A DNA stretch of 64,000 bases, from the NCBI RefSeq assembly GCF_027497255.1, contig NZ_CP114903.1, positions 1,798,001 to 1,862,000 on the forward strand, in the 5' to 3' direction. The notes beneath the pieces were generated by a model. The model saw only the letters and a program-made list of their open reading frames with translations, was not told the origin of the DNA and ran no database searches. The stretch comes from Micromonospora sp. WMMD882 (GTDB lineage: Bacteria; Actinomycetota; Actinomycetes; Mycobacteriales; Micromonosporaceae). The position numbers and the translations under genes are program-made. Below are positions 1-8,451 of the stretch, one piece after another (positions within the stretch are counted from its first letter, which is position 1; each line of letters opens with the position of its first letter).

Positions 1-659
1 CCCCGGCCAGCTTCACCTACGCCGCCCACCACGCGTTCTTCGCCGGGTTCCTGCCCACCCCGACCGGTCCGGGGCCGCATCCGCGGCTGTTCGCCGCCCG
101 GTTCCCGGGCAGCGAGTCCGCCGGGGCGGACACCTGGGTCTTCGACGCGCCGGACCTGCCCACCGCGCTGCGCGCCGAGGGCTACCACACGCTCTGTCTC
201 GGTGGGGTGGGGTTCTTCAACCGGCGCAGCCCGCTCGGCGCGGTGCTGCCCGGCCTGTTCGCCGAGGCGCACTGGGAGCCCGCCTTCGGGGTCACCGCGC
301 CGGGCTGCCTGGACGCCCAACTCGACCGGCTGGCCGAGGTCGTCGACCGGCTGCCGGCCGGCCGGCCGCTGTTCACCTTCCTCAACGTCGCCGCGCTGCA
401 CCAACCGAACCACCACTACCTGCCGGGCGCCACCGAGGACACCCGGGCCAGTCACGCCGCTGCCCTGGAGCACGTCGACGCCCGGGTGGACCGGCTCGTC
501 ACGCTGGTCACCGGCCGGTCCCGGCCGGTGTTCGTGATCGTGTGCGCGGACCACGGCACCGCCTACGGCGAGGACGGCCACACCGGCCACCGGTTCGCCC
601 ACGAGGTGGTCTGGACGGTGCCGTACGCCCACTTCACCCTCGACCCGGGAGACTCGTGA
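1..659 (+). CDS. STM4013/SEN3800-type alkaline-phosphatase/sulfatase-fold hydrolase (5' partial)
   Basis: The frame is open from base 3 and continues off the left edge, so only the C-terminal ~218 residues are present. The visible part begins PASFTYAAHHAFFAGFLP and ends with a metal-site-like VIVCADHGTAYGEDGHTGH stretch, the Asp-His-Gly signature of the alkaline phosphatase/sulfatase superfamily. Family knowledge: STM4013-type proteins are encoded beside STM4012- and STM4011-type radical SAM proteins, exactly as here; their substrate is unknown. The stop overlaps the next gene in a GTGA junction, showing translational coupling. The N-terminal metal ligands lie outside the window, so catalytic competence cannot be judged. 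Confidence 0.8.
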   Translation, partial: PASFTYAAHHAFFAGFLPTPTGPGPHPRLFAARFPGSESAGADTWVFDAPDLPTALRAEGYHTLCLGGVGFFNRRSPLGAVLPGLFAEAHWEPAFGVTAPGCLDAQLDRLAEVVDRLPAGRPLFTFLNVAALHQPNHHYLPGATEDTRASHAAALEHVDARVDRLVTLVTGRSRPVFVIVCADHGTAYGEDGHTGHRFAHEVVWTVPYAHFTLDPGDS

Positions 660-1966
660 CCCTCGACGGCTCGCCCTACCAGGGCTACCTCTACGCGTAC
701 CCGCACAAGACGGCGTACCGGCCGCTGCGGCCCCGACCGGCGCTGCGCGACGTCTGGGCCGGGCAGGCCCGCGACGCGCTCTTCCTCTACCTGCACGTGC
801 CGTTCTGCGAGATGCGCTGCGGTTTCTGCAACCTGTTCACCCGGGCGAACCCGCCCGCCCAACAGGTCGGGGCGTACCTGCGACAACTGCGCCGGCAGGC
901 CGAACGGGTCCGGGCGGCGCTCGGCGGGGACACCCGGTTCGTCCGGGCCGCGTTCGGCGGCGGCACCCCCACCTACCTGGAGGCCGGCGAGCTGGTCGAG
1001 CTGTTCGACATCGCCGAGGAGACCGCCGGCGGCCCGCTGGCCGGGCTGCCCGTCTCGGTGGAGACGTCGCCGGCAACCGCGACCCCGGACCGGCTGGCCG
1101 TGCTCGCCGAACGCGGCGTCACCCGGGTCAGCATCGGGGTGCAGAGCTTCCTGGACGCCGAGGCCCGCGCCGCCGGCCGCCCGCAGCGCCGCGACGAGGT
1201 CGAACGGGCGCTGGGAGCGATCCGGGCGGCCGGCGTCCCGGTGCTCAACGTCGACCTCATCTACGGCATCGACGGGCAGACCGCCGCGTCCTGGCTGGCC
1301 AGCCTGGAGGCCGCGCTGGCCTGGCGGCCGGAGGAGCTCTACCTCTACCCGCTGTACGTCCGGCCGCTGACCGGGCTGGGCCGGCGGGCGCGCACCCGCG
1401 CGGACTGGGACGCCGAGCGGCTGGCCCGCTACACCGAGGCGACGCAGGTGCTCGACGCGGCCGGCTACCGACAGGAGTCGATGCGGCAGTTCCGCCGCGC
1501 CGACGTGGCCACCCCCGCCGGCCCGGACTACTGCTGCCAGGACGACGGCATGGTGGGGTTGGGCTGCGGGGCCCGGTCGTACACCTCGGCGCTGCACTAC
1601 TCCTTCGACTACGCGGTCGGCGTCACCGAGGTCCGCGCGGTGCTCGACGACTATTCGGCCCGCCCGGCGGGCGACTTCGACCACGCCGAGGTGGGCATCG
1701 TCCTCGACGACGCCGAGCAGCGCCGCCGCTGGCTCATCCAGTCGCTGCTGCGGGTCGACGGCCTCGACCCGGCCGCATACCGGCAGCGGTTCGGCGCCGC
1801 GCACACCGACGACTTCCCCGAGCTGGCGGAGCTGACCCGGCGCGGCTGGGCCACCGCCGACGGCGCCCGGCTCACCGCCGCCGGGCTGGCCCGCTCCGAC
1901 CTGGTCGGGCCGTGGCTGGTCTCCGCGCCGGTGCGCCGGGCGATGGCGGAGCACACGCCGCGATGA
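656..1966 (+). CDS. STM4012-type radical SAM protein (HemN-like)
   Basis: About 436 residues from a GTG that overlaps the preceding stop (GTGA); the open frame runs further upstream, but homology starts at LDGSPYQGYLYAYPHKT. The radical SAM cluster motif is CEMRCGFC (CxxxCxxC), followed by GGGTPTYL and VSIGVQSF, which resemble the SAM-binding and barrel motifs of HemN/HemW. A HemN-like C-terminal helical region follows. It probably binds a [4Fe-4S] cluster and S-adenosylmethionine in the cytoplasm. It is not predicted to be the heme-pathway HemN or the HemW chaperone, because the gene sits between STM4013- and STM4011-type genes. The substrate is unknown. Its stop overlaps the next start (ATGA). 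Confidence 0.85.
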   Translation: MTLDGSPYQGYLYAYPHKTAYRPLRPRPALRDVWAGQARDALFLYLHVPFCEMRCGFCNLFTRANPPAQQVGAYLRQLRRQAERVRAALGGDTRFVRAAFGGGTPTYLEAGELVELFDIAEETAGGPLAGLPVSVETSPATATPDRLAVLAERGVTRVSIGVQSFLDAEARAAGRPQRRDEVERALGAIRAAGVPVLNVDLIYGIDGQTAASWLASLEAALAWRPEELYLYPLYVRPLTGLGRRARTRADWDAERLARYTEATQVLDAAGYRQESMRQFRRADVATPAGPDYCCQDDGMVGLGCGARSYTSALHYSFDYAVGVTEVRAVLDDYSARPAGDFDHAEVGIVLDDAEQRRRWLIQSLLRVDGLDPAAYRQRFGAAHTDDFPELAELTRRGWATADGARLTAAGLARSDLVGPWLVSAPVRRAMAEHTPR

Positions 1967-2823
1967 GCCTGTCGATCCTTTACCGGGGCCCGTTGGCGAG
2001 CTGCAACTACGACTGCCCGTACTGTCCGTTCGCCAAGCGGCGCGACCCGCCGGAGCTGCTGCGCGCCGACCGGGCCGCCCTGGACCGCTTCGCCGGCTGG
2101 GTCGGCGACACCACCGACGTACGGCTGTCGGTGCTGTTCACGCCGTGGGGCGAGGGGCTCACCCGGAGCTGGTACCGGACGGCGATGGTGCGACTGTCCC
2201 ACCTGCCGCACGTCGACCGGGTGGCGATCCAGACGAACCTGGCCGCCCGGCCGGGCTGGCTGGCCGACGCCGACCGGGACACGGTGGCGCTGTGGACCAC
2301 CTACCACCCGGGGCAGGTGACCCGGGAACGCTTCCTGGCCCGCTGCGCCGAGCTGCGTGAGCTGGGCGTGCGCTTCTCGGTCGGGGTGGTCGGGCTGCCG
2401 GAGCACCTGGCCGAGGCGCGGGCGCTGCGCGCCGCCCTGCCGGCCGAGGTCTACCTGTGGGTCAACGCCGCCGACGGGCACCGCTACGACGCGGCGCAGG
2501 AGGCCGCCTGGACGGCGCTGGACCCGCTGTTCGGCTACAGCGTCCGCCCGCACCTGTCGCTCGGCCGTCCCTGCCACGCCGGGGAGACGGCGGTGTCGGT
2601 GCGCGGCGACGGCACGGTACGCCGCTGCCACTTCGTCGCCGAGCCGATCGGCAACCTCTACGACGGCTCGTGGCGTGCCGCCCTGACCCCCCGGGCCTGC
2701 CCCAACGCGATCTGTGACTGCCACATCGGGTACGTGCACCTCAAGCCGCTGGGCCTGCGGGACGTGTTCGCCGGCGGGGTGCTGGAACGCATCCCGGCGG
2801 ACTGGCCCCGGCGACCGGGGTGA
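1963..2823 (+). CDS. STM4011-type radical SAM protein
   Basis: 286 residues starting MSLSILYRGPLASCNYDC. The cluster motif CNYDCPYC (CxxxCxxC) lies at the extreme N-terminus. A second cysteine set is seen near the C-terminus (CHAGE, RRCHF, CPNAICDCHIGY), reminiscent of the extra Fe-S-binding SPASM/twitch regions of peptide-modifying radical SAM enzymes, although I cannot assign that domain. ATG overlaps the stop of the STM4012-type gene (ATGA), so the three genes form one coupled operon. STM4014/STM4015-type partners often complete this cluster; none follow here, so any would be upstream of the window. Function unknown. Confidence 0.85.
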   Translation: MSLSILYRGPLASCNYDCPYCPFAKRRDPPELLRADRAALDRFAGWVGDTTDVRLSVLFTPWGEGLTRSWYRTAMVRLSHLPHVDRVAIQTNLAARPGWLADADRDTVALWTTYHPGQVTRERFLARCAELRELGVRFSVGVVGLPEHLAEARALRAALPAEVYLWVNAADGHRYDAAQEAAWTALDPLFGYSVRPHLSLGRPCHAGETAVSVRGDGTVRRCHFVAEPIGNLYDGSWRAALTPRACPNAICDCHIGYVHLKPLGLRDVFAGGVLERIPADWPRRPG

Positions 2824-3048
2824 CCGGCCGACCCCGGGGTTGCCGTGATCTGTTACCTCTGACGTCGTGCTGCTGCCCGACCCGCTGCCCCACGCTGACG
2901 TATCGGCTGTACCGACGCCGGACCAGCGCCCCGTAGGCTCGTCGCCGTCGCCGTCGCCGTTCCGGTTCCGGCGTCCGCCGGACGCTGCCGGCGTCGACGG
3001 CTTCCGACACATCCCGTTTGGACGCGGTGGCTCGCGGGAGGCGGCACG

Positions 3049-4740
3049 GTGAACGCCCACAACTGGCAGATCTCCGGTTACACGCACCTTCGGGAGCTCG
3101 GGTCCGGGGCGTCCGGCCGGGTCGTCCTGGCCACCCACGACGCCACCGGCACGCCGACCGCGATCAAGTACCTGGTCGGCACGGTCGGCGACGACCCGTC
3201 CTTCCGGGCTGCGTTCCGCGCCGAGGCCGAACTGCTCGCCTCGATCGACGACCCGTTCGTCGCCCGTCTCTACGAGTACGTGGAGTCCGCGCGGGGCGCG
3301 GCCATCGTGATGGAGCTGGTCGACGGGGTGTCGTTGCGCCAGATGCTGCGCGCGAACGGCCCTACCGGCCCGGAGTCGGCACTGTACGTGCTCAAGGGCT
3401 CGCTGCTCGGCCTGCACGCCGCGCACGTCCGAGGCGTGGTCCACCGCGACTACAAGCCGGAGAACGTGCTGGTCACTGGGGCCGGCGAGAGCAAGCTCGC
3501 GGACTTCGGCATCGCCATGCCGATCGGCCGTGCGGCGGGCGCCTCGGTCACCGGCACGCCCCGCTACATGGCCCCGGAGCAGTGGCGCGGCGCGGCGGCC
3601 ACCCCGGCGTCGGACATCTACGCGGCGACGGCGGTCTTCTACGAGTGCCTGACCGGCCAGGCCCCGTTCACCGGTCCAGGGTTGCTGGATCTTCGCGACC
3701 AGCACGCGCACGCGCCGATCCCCACCGAGCCGACCCCGGAGGCCGTGCACGACCTGCTGCGGCACGGGCTGGCCAAGCAGCCGGAGGAACGCCCACAGCC
3801 GGCCGCCTCGTTCCTTCACCGGCTGGAGGCGGTGGCTGTCGCAGCGTACGGGCCGCAGTGGGAGGAGCGTGGCCGCAGCCGCCTAGCCGAGCGGGCGCTC
3901 CTGCTGGCCCTGCTCTTCCCGTCGCACGATGCCGGCCACGGGGGCACGGCCGTCGCCACCACCACCCTGGCCACCACCACCCTGGCCACCGGCGCCCTCG
4001 ACGCCGACACCGTCGACGGCGGGAGCGGCCGGCGTCGGGGCTGGGGACGCAGGACCCTGGTCGCCGGGAGCATCGCGGTGCTGCTGGCCACCGGGGGCGT
4101 GAGCTACAGCTACGCCGCCCGGGACGAGACGCCGGTCGAGCTGGCCGTCGCCACCGACCCGACGACTCCGGCCGCCGCCGACCCGGCCGGTGATCCGTTG
4201 GACCCGACGTCGCCGCCGACGCCCACCGCGGACGCGCTGACGCCCGCCCCGACGCCCACGCCGTCGACGACCGCCCCACCGACGACCGTCCCGGCCGTCG
4301 CTCCGACGGTCCGCCGTACCCCGTCGGCCACGCCCAGCCGGCCCCCGACGCCGAGCCCGCTGGTGAGCACGACCCCATCGCCGCCGCCCGACCGCAGCCC
4401 GCCCACCGTCGGCGGGGTCTCCGCCGATCCGACCACCCTGGACCCGAAGGGCTGCCCGTACGGCCCCACCGCCAGCACGGTCACCGCCTCGGTGACCGAC
4501 GACCTGACGACGGCCGGCGAGCTACGGGTGAGCTTCCGCTACACGCTCGGCGGGGCGACCGCCACGGTGTCGATGGTCCGGCTCAAGGGTGACGTCTTCC
4601 GGGGCACGCTGGGGCCGCTGGGCACGCCCCGCAGGGACACCACGATCCCGGTCGACGTCACCGCCACCGACGCCGCCGGCAACACCGGCGCCGGCCGTCG
4701 GGTGTCCGTGACCCTCCAGTCGTCCTGCACGCCGGGCTGA
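3049..4740 (+). CDS. Transmembrane Ser/Thr protein kinase with extracellular Ig-like domain
   Basis: 563 residues, GTG start with a GGGAGG Shine-Dalgarno 7 bases upstream. The N-terminal Hanks-type kinase domain has a complete set of catalytic elements: glycine loop GSGASG (18-23), ATP lysine in AIKYL (K40), catalytic loop HRDYKPENV (D134, N139), DFG at 152-154 and GTPRYMAPEQ. One membrane segment lies near residues 335-355, followed by a Pro/Thr-rich linker and a C-terminal beta-rich domain with two widely separated cysteines that could form a disulfide. There are no PASTA repeats, so the ligand is probably not muropeptide as in PknB. The next gene has the same architecture without catalytic residues, suggesting they work together. 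Confidence 0.9.
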   Translation: MNAHNWQISGYTHLRELGSGASGRVVLATHDATGTPTAIKYLVGTVGDDPSFRAAFRAEAELLASIDDPFVARLYEYVESARGAAIVMELVDGVSLRQMLRANGPTGPESALYVLKGSLLGLHAAHVRGVVHRDYKPENVLVTGAGESKLADFGIAMPIGRAAGASVTGTPRYMAPEQWRGAAATPASDIYAATAVFYECLTGQAPFTGPGLLDLRDQHAHAPIPTEPTPEAVHDLLRHGLAKQPEERPQPAASFLHRLEAVAVAAYGPQWEERGRSRLAERALLLALLFPSHDAGHGGTAVATTTLATTTLATGALDADTVDGGSGRRRGWGRRTLVAGSIAVLLATGGVSYSYAARDETPVELAVATDPTTPAAADPAGDPLDPTSPPTPTADALTPAPTPTPSTTAPPTTVPAVAPTVRRTPSATPSRPPTPSPLVSTTPSPPPDRSPPTVGGVSADPTTLDPKGCPYGPTASTVTASVTDDLTTAGELRVSFRYTLGGATATVSMVRLKGDVFRGTLGPLGTPRRDTTIPVDVTATDAAGNTGAGRRVSVTLQSSCTPG

Positions 4741-4824
4741 CCGCCGATGGCCGCCCACCCGGCCGGCACGGCTGGCCGCCCGCCGGTCGTGCGGACCCCC
4801 GACGCCCCCGGAAGGACGTACCCG

Positions 4825-6465
4825 ATGACCCAGCCGACCCTGCCCACCGGAGCGCGCATCCTGGCCCAGGCCCACCCGGGCGTCTGCGGCATCTGGTGGC
4901 GGGCGTCGACGCCGGACGGCGTGGAGCAGCTCGCCCTCCGCATCGCCTCGACCGATCCGGACCTGGCCCGGCGGCTGACCGCGACGACCGAAGCGGTCGG
5001 CGCGCTGCGCCACGGCGGACTGCTGACCACCGGCGCGCCGATCCGGCACAACGGGGCGCTGTGGCTGGTCGCCGACCGGGTTCCCGGGCCGACGCTGTCC
5101 GCGCTGGCCGAGGCGGACGGCGCCGGCCTCGACGCGGGCGCGGTGGCGACGATCGCGGCGGAGATCGCCCGGACGCTCTCCGCCCTGCACACCGTCGGCA
5201 TCGGCCACGGCGCGGTGCACGGCCGGACCGTCACGGTCAGTGGGATTGGCGCGGTGACGCTCACCGAGACCGGTCTGCTACCCGGACTGCGCCACGTGCC
5301 CGCCGACCCGGCGGTGGACCGGCGGGCGTGGGCGGAGCTGCTCCGCTGGCTGGTCGCCCGGTGGTGCGGGAAGGAACCCGGGTCCGACCTGCTGTTGCGC
5401 TGCGCCGCCCGGGGGGAGCACGACCTGGCCGGGGCGGTGCGGGAGTTGCGGGACGGCCCGCTGCCGGTCGGGGCCGGCGCGCAGACGACGCTGGTCGCCG
5501 CCGTGACGGCGGGTCAGCGGCCGGTGGCGCGCCCGGACGCCCCCACGGTCGCCGTGCTGGCATCGACCGAGGTGACCCACCGGGTCGCCGAGGAGCCGAC
5601 GACGGTGCTCCCGAGCGACACGCCGACCACGGCCATGTCGATGTCGATTCCCACCGATCCGTTCCGGTCCACCAGCATGTCGACGGCGCTGGAGCCGGAC
5701 GGTCCGCCGCACAGCGGACCGGGTCGGGCTCCGGCAGAGCCGGACCCGCAGGTCACCGCCGCGCCCACCGCGTATCCCGGGCCGACCGGGCGGTACCAGC
5801 CGATCACCGCCCAGGAACGGACCAGCGTCTTCCCGACCGCCCACGAACCGACCGGTCCCTTCCCGACCGCCCAGGAACCGACCGGTCCCTTCCCGGACAC
5901 GGCCGGTCACGAACCGGCCGGACGGGGCCGTCCGGTCACCGTCGGGCGGTCACCCACCCGGAGCGGTGAGGTGCGCTTCGGTCCCGGGGTGCCGCCGGCG
6001 ACGCCAGCGGCACCGGTCTGGCCCGCGGCGTCGCCACCTGCCGGGCCCCGTCGCTCCCGGTGGCGACTGGCCGGCTCGGTGCTGTCGACGCTGCTGACCC
6101 TCGCCCTGCTGGTCGCGGTCGGGCTGCACCTCTGGCAACGGATGAGCCCGTTGGAGATCCACTCGGTGCGGGTGGCCGTGCCCGAGCCGCCCGGTGACCG
6201 CTGCGACGTCACGGTGGACGTCGTCGCGACCGTGGAGACCAACGGCCGGGCCGGCGCCATCCGCTACCAGTGGTTGCGCAGCGACGCGGAGCCGGGCGGC
6301 CTGCTGACCGAGCGGGTGGCCCGGGGCCAGCGCACGGCCACCCTGCATCTCAAGTGGGCGTTCAGCGGGGTGGGCGCGACGACGGAGACCGCGGTGGTCA
6401 ACATCACCGAGCCGACCCCCACCCAGGGACGCGCCATCTTCCGCTACCAGTGCGCGGCACGCTGA
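4825..6465 (+). CDS. Transmembrane pseudokinase, partner of the upstream kinase
   Basis: 546 residues from ATG 4825, preceded by GGAAGGA; a longer GTG/ATG frame from 4747 exists but lacks homologous-looking sequence. The N-terminal ~250 residues follow a kinase fold, but the catalytic loop HRD is replaced by GHGAVHGRTV and the DFG position reads LTETG, so phosphotransfer is not expected. A long Pro/Thr linker contains a near-exact duplicated decapeptide (PTA-x-EPTGPF). A membrane helix lies near 415-437, then a C-terminal domain with a cysteine near each end, like its neighbour. Probable role (inference): regulatory or scaffold subunit for the kinase, with the extracellular domains sensing a shared signal. 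Confidence 0.75.
   Translation: MTQPTLPTGARILAQAHPGVCGIWWRASTPDGVEQLALRIASTDPDLARRLTATTEAVGALRHGGLLTTGAPIRHNGALWLVADRVPGPTLSALAEADGAGLDAGAVATIAAEIARTLSALHTVGIGHGAVHGRTVTVSGIGAVTLTETGLLPGLRHVPADPAVDRRAWAELLRWLVARWCGKEPGSDLLLRCAARGEHDLAGAVRELRDGPLPVGAGAQTTLVAAVTAGQRPVARPDAPTVAVLASTEVTHRVAEEPTTVLPSDTPTTAMSMSIPTDPFRSTSMSTALEPDGPPHSGPGRAPAEPDPQVTAAPTAYPGPTGRYQPITAQERTSVFPTAHEPTGPFPTAQEPTGPFPDTAGHEPAGRGRPVTVGRSPTRSGEVRFGPGVPPATPAAPVWPAASPPAGPRRSRWRLAGSVLSTLLTLALLVAVGLHLWQRMSPLEIHSVRVAVPEPPGDRCDVTVDVVATVETNGRAGAIRYQWLRSDAEPGGLLTERVARGQRTATLHLKWAFSGVGATTETAVVNITEPTPTQGRAIFRYQCAAR
5831..5890 (+). repeat. Tandem 30-bp repeat in the pseudokinase linker
   Basis: Two consecutive 30-base units (5831-5860 and 5861-5890) differ at one position and encode the duplicated PTAHEPTGPF / PTAQEPTGPF decapeptide. 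They are in frame and sit in the extended, low-complexity linker ahead of the membrane helix, where copy number could change without breaking the protein. Confidence 0.85.
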
Positions 6466-6617
6466 CACCGGGCGCTGCGCGGCACCGGTCGCGGCCCCGG
6501 GCGGGCGGCGACGTGGAAAAGTGACCCTGCACACCTCCGCCGGCAGGCGGGAATGCCAGGCGGCCAGCGGTCTTTGGTCGCAGGTATGAGCTCACAAGAT
6601 CAGAGGCACGGTGCCCG

Positions 6618-7901
6618 ATGAGCGTCGACGCGAAAACCGCGCTTCCGCCGGCGCCGGCCTCCTCCCCCGGCGACCTGATGGACCGGGGGCAGCGGCTCCG
6701 CCTCGTCCTGGTGCTCGGCTCGCTCATCGCGATCGGGCCGTTGACGATCGACATGTACCTTCCCGCGCTGCCGGCCATCATGGACGACCTGCGGATCACC
6801 TCGGCCCAGGCGCAGCTCACCCTGACCGGCACGCTGGCCGGGCTGGCGATCGGTCAGTTGCTGATCGGCCCGCTCTCCGACGCCTTCGGCCGCCGCCGGC
6901 CGTTGCTGGCCGGCGTGGCGTTGCACGTGCTGGCCTCGGTGTGCTGTGTCGTCGCGCCGAACATCGAGGTGCTCGGCGTGCTGCGGGTCCTCCAGGGGCT
7001 CGGCACCGCCGCCGCGGCGGTCGTCGCCATGGCGGTGATCCGGGACCTGTTCAGCGGGTCGGCGTTCGCCACCCTGCTGTCCCGGCTGATCCTGGTGATG
7101 GGCGTCGCGCCGATCCTCGCGCCGACGCTGGGCAGCGGGGTGCTGGGCTGGACGAACTGGCGGGGGGTCTTCGTCGTGCTCGCGGTGTTCGGGGTCGTGC
7201 TGTTCGTCGTCGCGGCGCTGGGGCTGCCGGAGACCCTGCCGCCCGCGTTGCGCCGCAGCGCCGAGCTGACCGCCACCCTGCGCACGTACGGCGCGCTGCT
7301 GCGGGACCGCACCTTCGTCGGTCTGATCCTGGTCGCCGGCCTCGCCATGGCCGCGCTGTTCGCGTACGTGGCCGGCTCGTCGTTCGTCATGCAGGGGCAG
7401 TACGGGCTGAACGAGCAGGAGTTCGGGTTGGCGTTCGGGGCCGGGGCGGTCGGCCTGATCGTCGCCACCCAGTTGAACGTCCGGCTGCTGCGCCGGTACT
7501 CGCCGCAGCGGATCCTGGTCACCGCGCTGGCCGGCGGCACGGTCGCCGCGGCGGTGCTGCTGCTCTTCGCCGCCACCGGGTTCGGTGGGCTGCCCGCCCT
7601 GCTGGCTGCCCTGTGGGTCGTGCTGGCCGCGGCCGGGCTGGCGATGCCGAACGCGCCCGCGTTGGCGCTGTCCCGGCACGGTGAGGCGGCCGGCACCGCG
7701 TCCGCGCTGCTGGGCGCGGTGCAGTTCGGCGTGGGCGCGCTCGCCGCGCCGCTGGTCGGGGTGCTCGGCACCGGGGCGCTGGCGATGGCGCTGGTGGTGG
7801 CCGGTGGCATGGTCTGCGCGGTGGTGGTGCTGCTGGTGGTCGTCCGGCCGGCCCGGTTGGCCGCGCTGGACCCGGTCCCGGTGGCCAGCGCCGCGCACTG
7901 A
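6618..7901 (+). CDS. Bcr/CflA-family MFS drug efflux transporter
   Basis: 427 residues with about twelve hydrophobic segments. The first helix contains IGPLTIDMYLPALP, the hallmark opening of Bcr/CflA (DHA1) exporters, and the loop between helices 2 and 3 has the MFS motif A form GPLSDAFGRRRPLL. Members export drugs such as bicyclomycin or chloramphenicol, or small metabolites, by proton antiport at the cytoplasmic membrane; the substrate here cannot be told from sequence. The gene is monocistronic, with 152 bases upstream and a long repeat-bearing spacer downstream. Confidence 0.9.
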   Translation: MSVDAKTALPPAPASSPGDLMDRGQRLRLVLVLGSLIAIGPLTIDMYLPALPAIMDDLRITSAQAQLTLTGTLAGLAIGQLLIGPLSDAFGRRRPLLAGVALHVLASVCCVVAPNIEVLGVLRVLQGLGTAAAAVVAMAVIRDLFSGSAFATLLSRLILVMGVAPILAPTLGSGVLGWTNWRGVFVVLAVFGVVLFVVAALGLPETLPPALRRSAELTATLRTYGALLRDRTFVGLILVAGLAMAALFAYVAGSSFVMQGQYGLNEQEFGLAFGAGAVGLIVATQLNVRLLRRYSPQRILVTALAGGTVAAAVLLLFAATGFGGLPALLAALWVVLAAAGLAMPNAPALALSRHGEAAGTASALLGAVQFGVGALAAPLVGVLGTGALAMALVVAGGMVCAVVVLLVVVRPARLAALDPVPVASAAH

Positions 7902-8451
7902 CCGCCCGACGCACGTCCGGCGCTGAGTGGCTTCGATCTCGCCGCGGTCCGGAACGGTGTTCCCAGCCGCCCGCCGGCACCGCGCCCGACCCCCGACGCG
8001 CGCCGCTGTGCACGCACGCCGCCAGGTCCACGGCGCGCGCCGCTGGGCACGACGTCCGCCAGGGCGCAGCGCAGCCCCCCGGCATGCCGCGCCGGCGTCC
8101 AAAGCCCGGCGCGCCGGGAGTTCGCCAGCCCACCGGCCCCGGATCGGTGCGGTCGACGCTGCAACTCCCCGGCGCGCGCTGTGGAGCTGCCCCATATCCG
8201 GGGCAGCTCCACAGCGCACGCCAACCACTCCCCCACGCCGCCTCACGCCACGCCCCACCACGGTCCCGCACCAGGCCGCATCCACATCGCACCGAACCAC
8301 GCCCGCGCCGCGCTGGGCCGCGCCGCGCTGGGCGCAGCCAGACCACGCAGGGCGCCGCACCAGGCCGCGCCGGTCCGGCCGTTGCGGAGCGGCCGCGCCG
8401 AGCGGGCGTGCCGGCTGCCCGGGCTCGGCGTCGCTGTGCCAGGCTGTCCCC
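7902..8451. other. 550-bp intergenic region with palindrome and short direct repeats
   Basis: No convincing gene: open frames here are GC-rich read-through without Shine-Dalgarno or recognisable protein sequence. It holds the perfect palindrome at 8176-8217 and a short direct repeat of GCGCCGCGCTGGGC near 8306-8335. The start of the exonuclease gene lies at its right edge. Confidence 0.6.
8176..8217. repeat. Perfect 18-bp inverted repeat, member of a dispersed family
   Basis: Left arm 8176-8193 (GCGCTGTGGAGCTGCCCC) and right arm 8200-8217 are exact reverse complements around the 6-base spacer ATATCC. Two related copies, facing each other, lie at 28942-28972 and 29214-29244 and share the core GGGGCAGCTC-S-ACAGCG. 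With no T-tract and no close upstream stop codon, it looks more like a dispersed repeat element than a simple terminator, although it would fold in RNA. Confidence 0.8.

Noticed and set aside
563..1954. Long opposite-strand open frame over the STM4012-type gene
   Set aside because: Typical GC-rich antisense frame without homology; the sense frame has radical SAM motifs.
1651..3819. 722-residue minus-strand open frame across the radical SAM and kinase genes
   Set aside because: Crosses two clear plus-strand genes and lacks any recognisable protein sequence.
6600..8360. 586-residue minus-strand frame over the exporter and spacer
   Set aside because: Antisense to the MFS gene; includes translated copies of the intergenic palindrome, no real domain.
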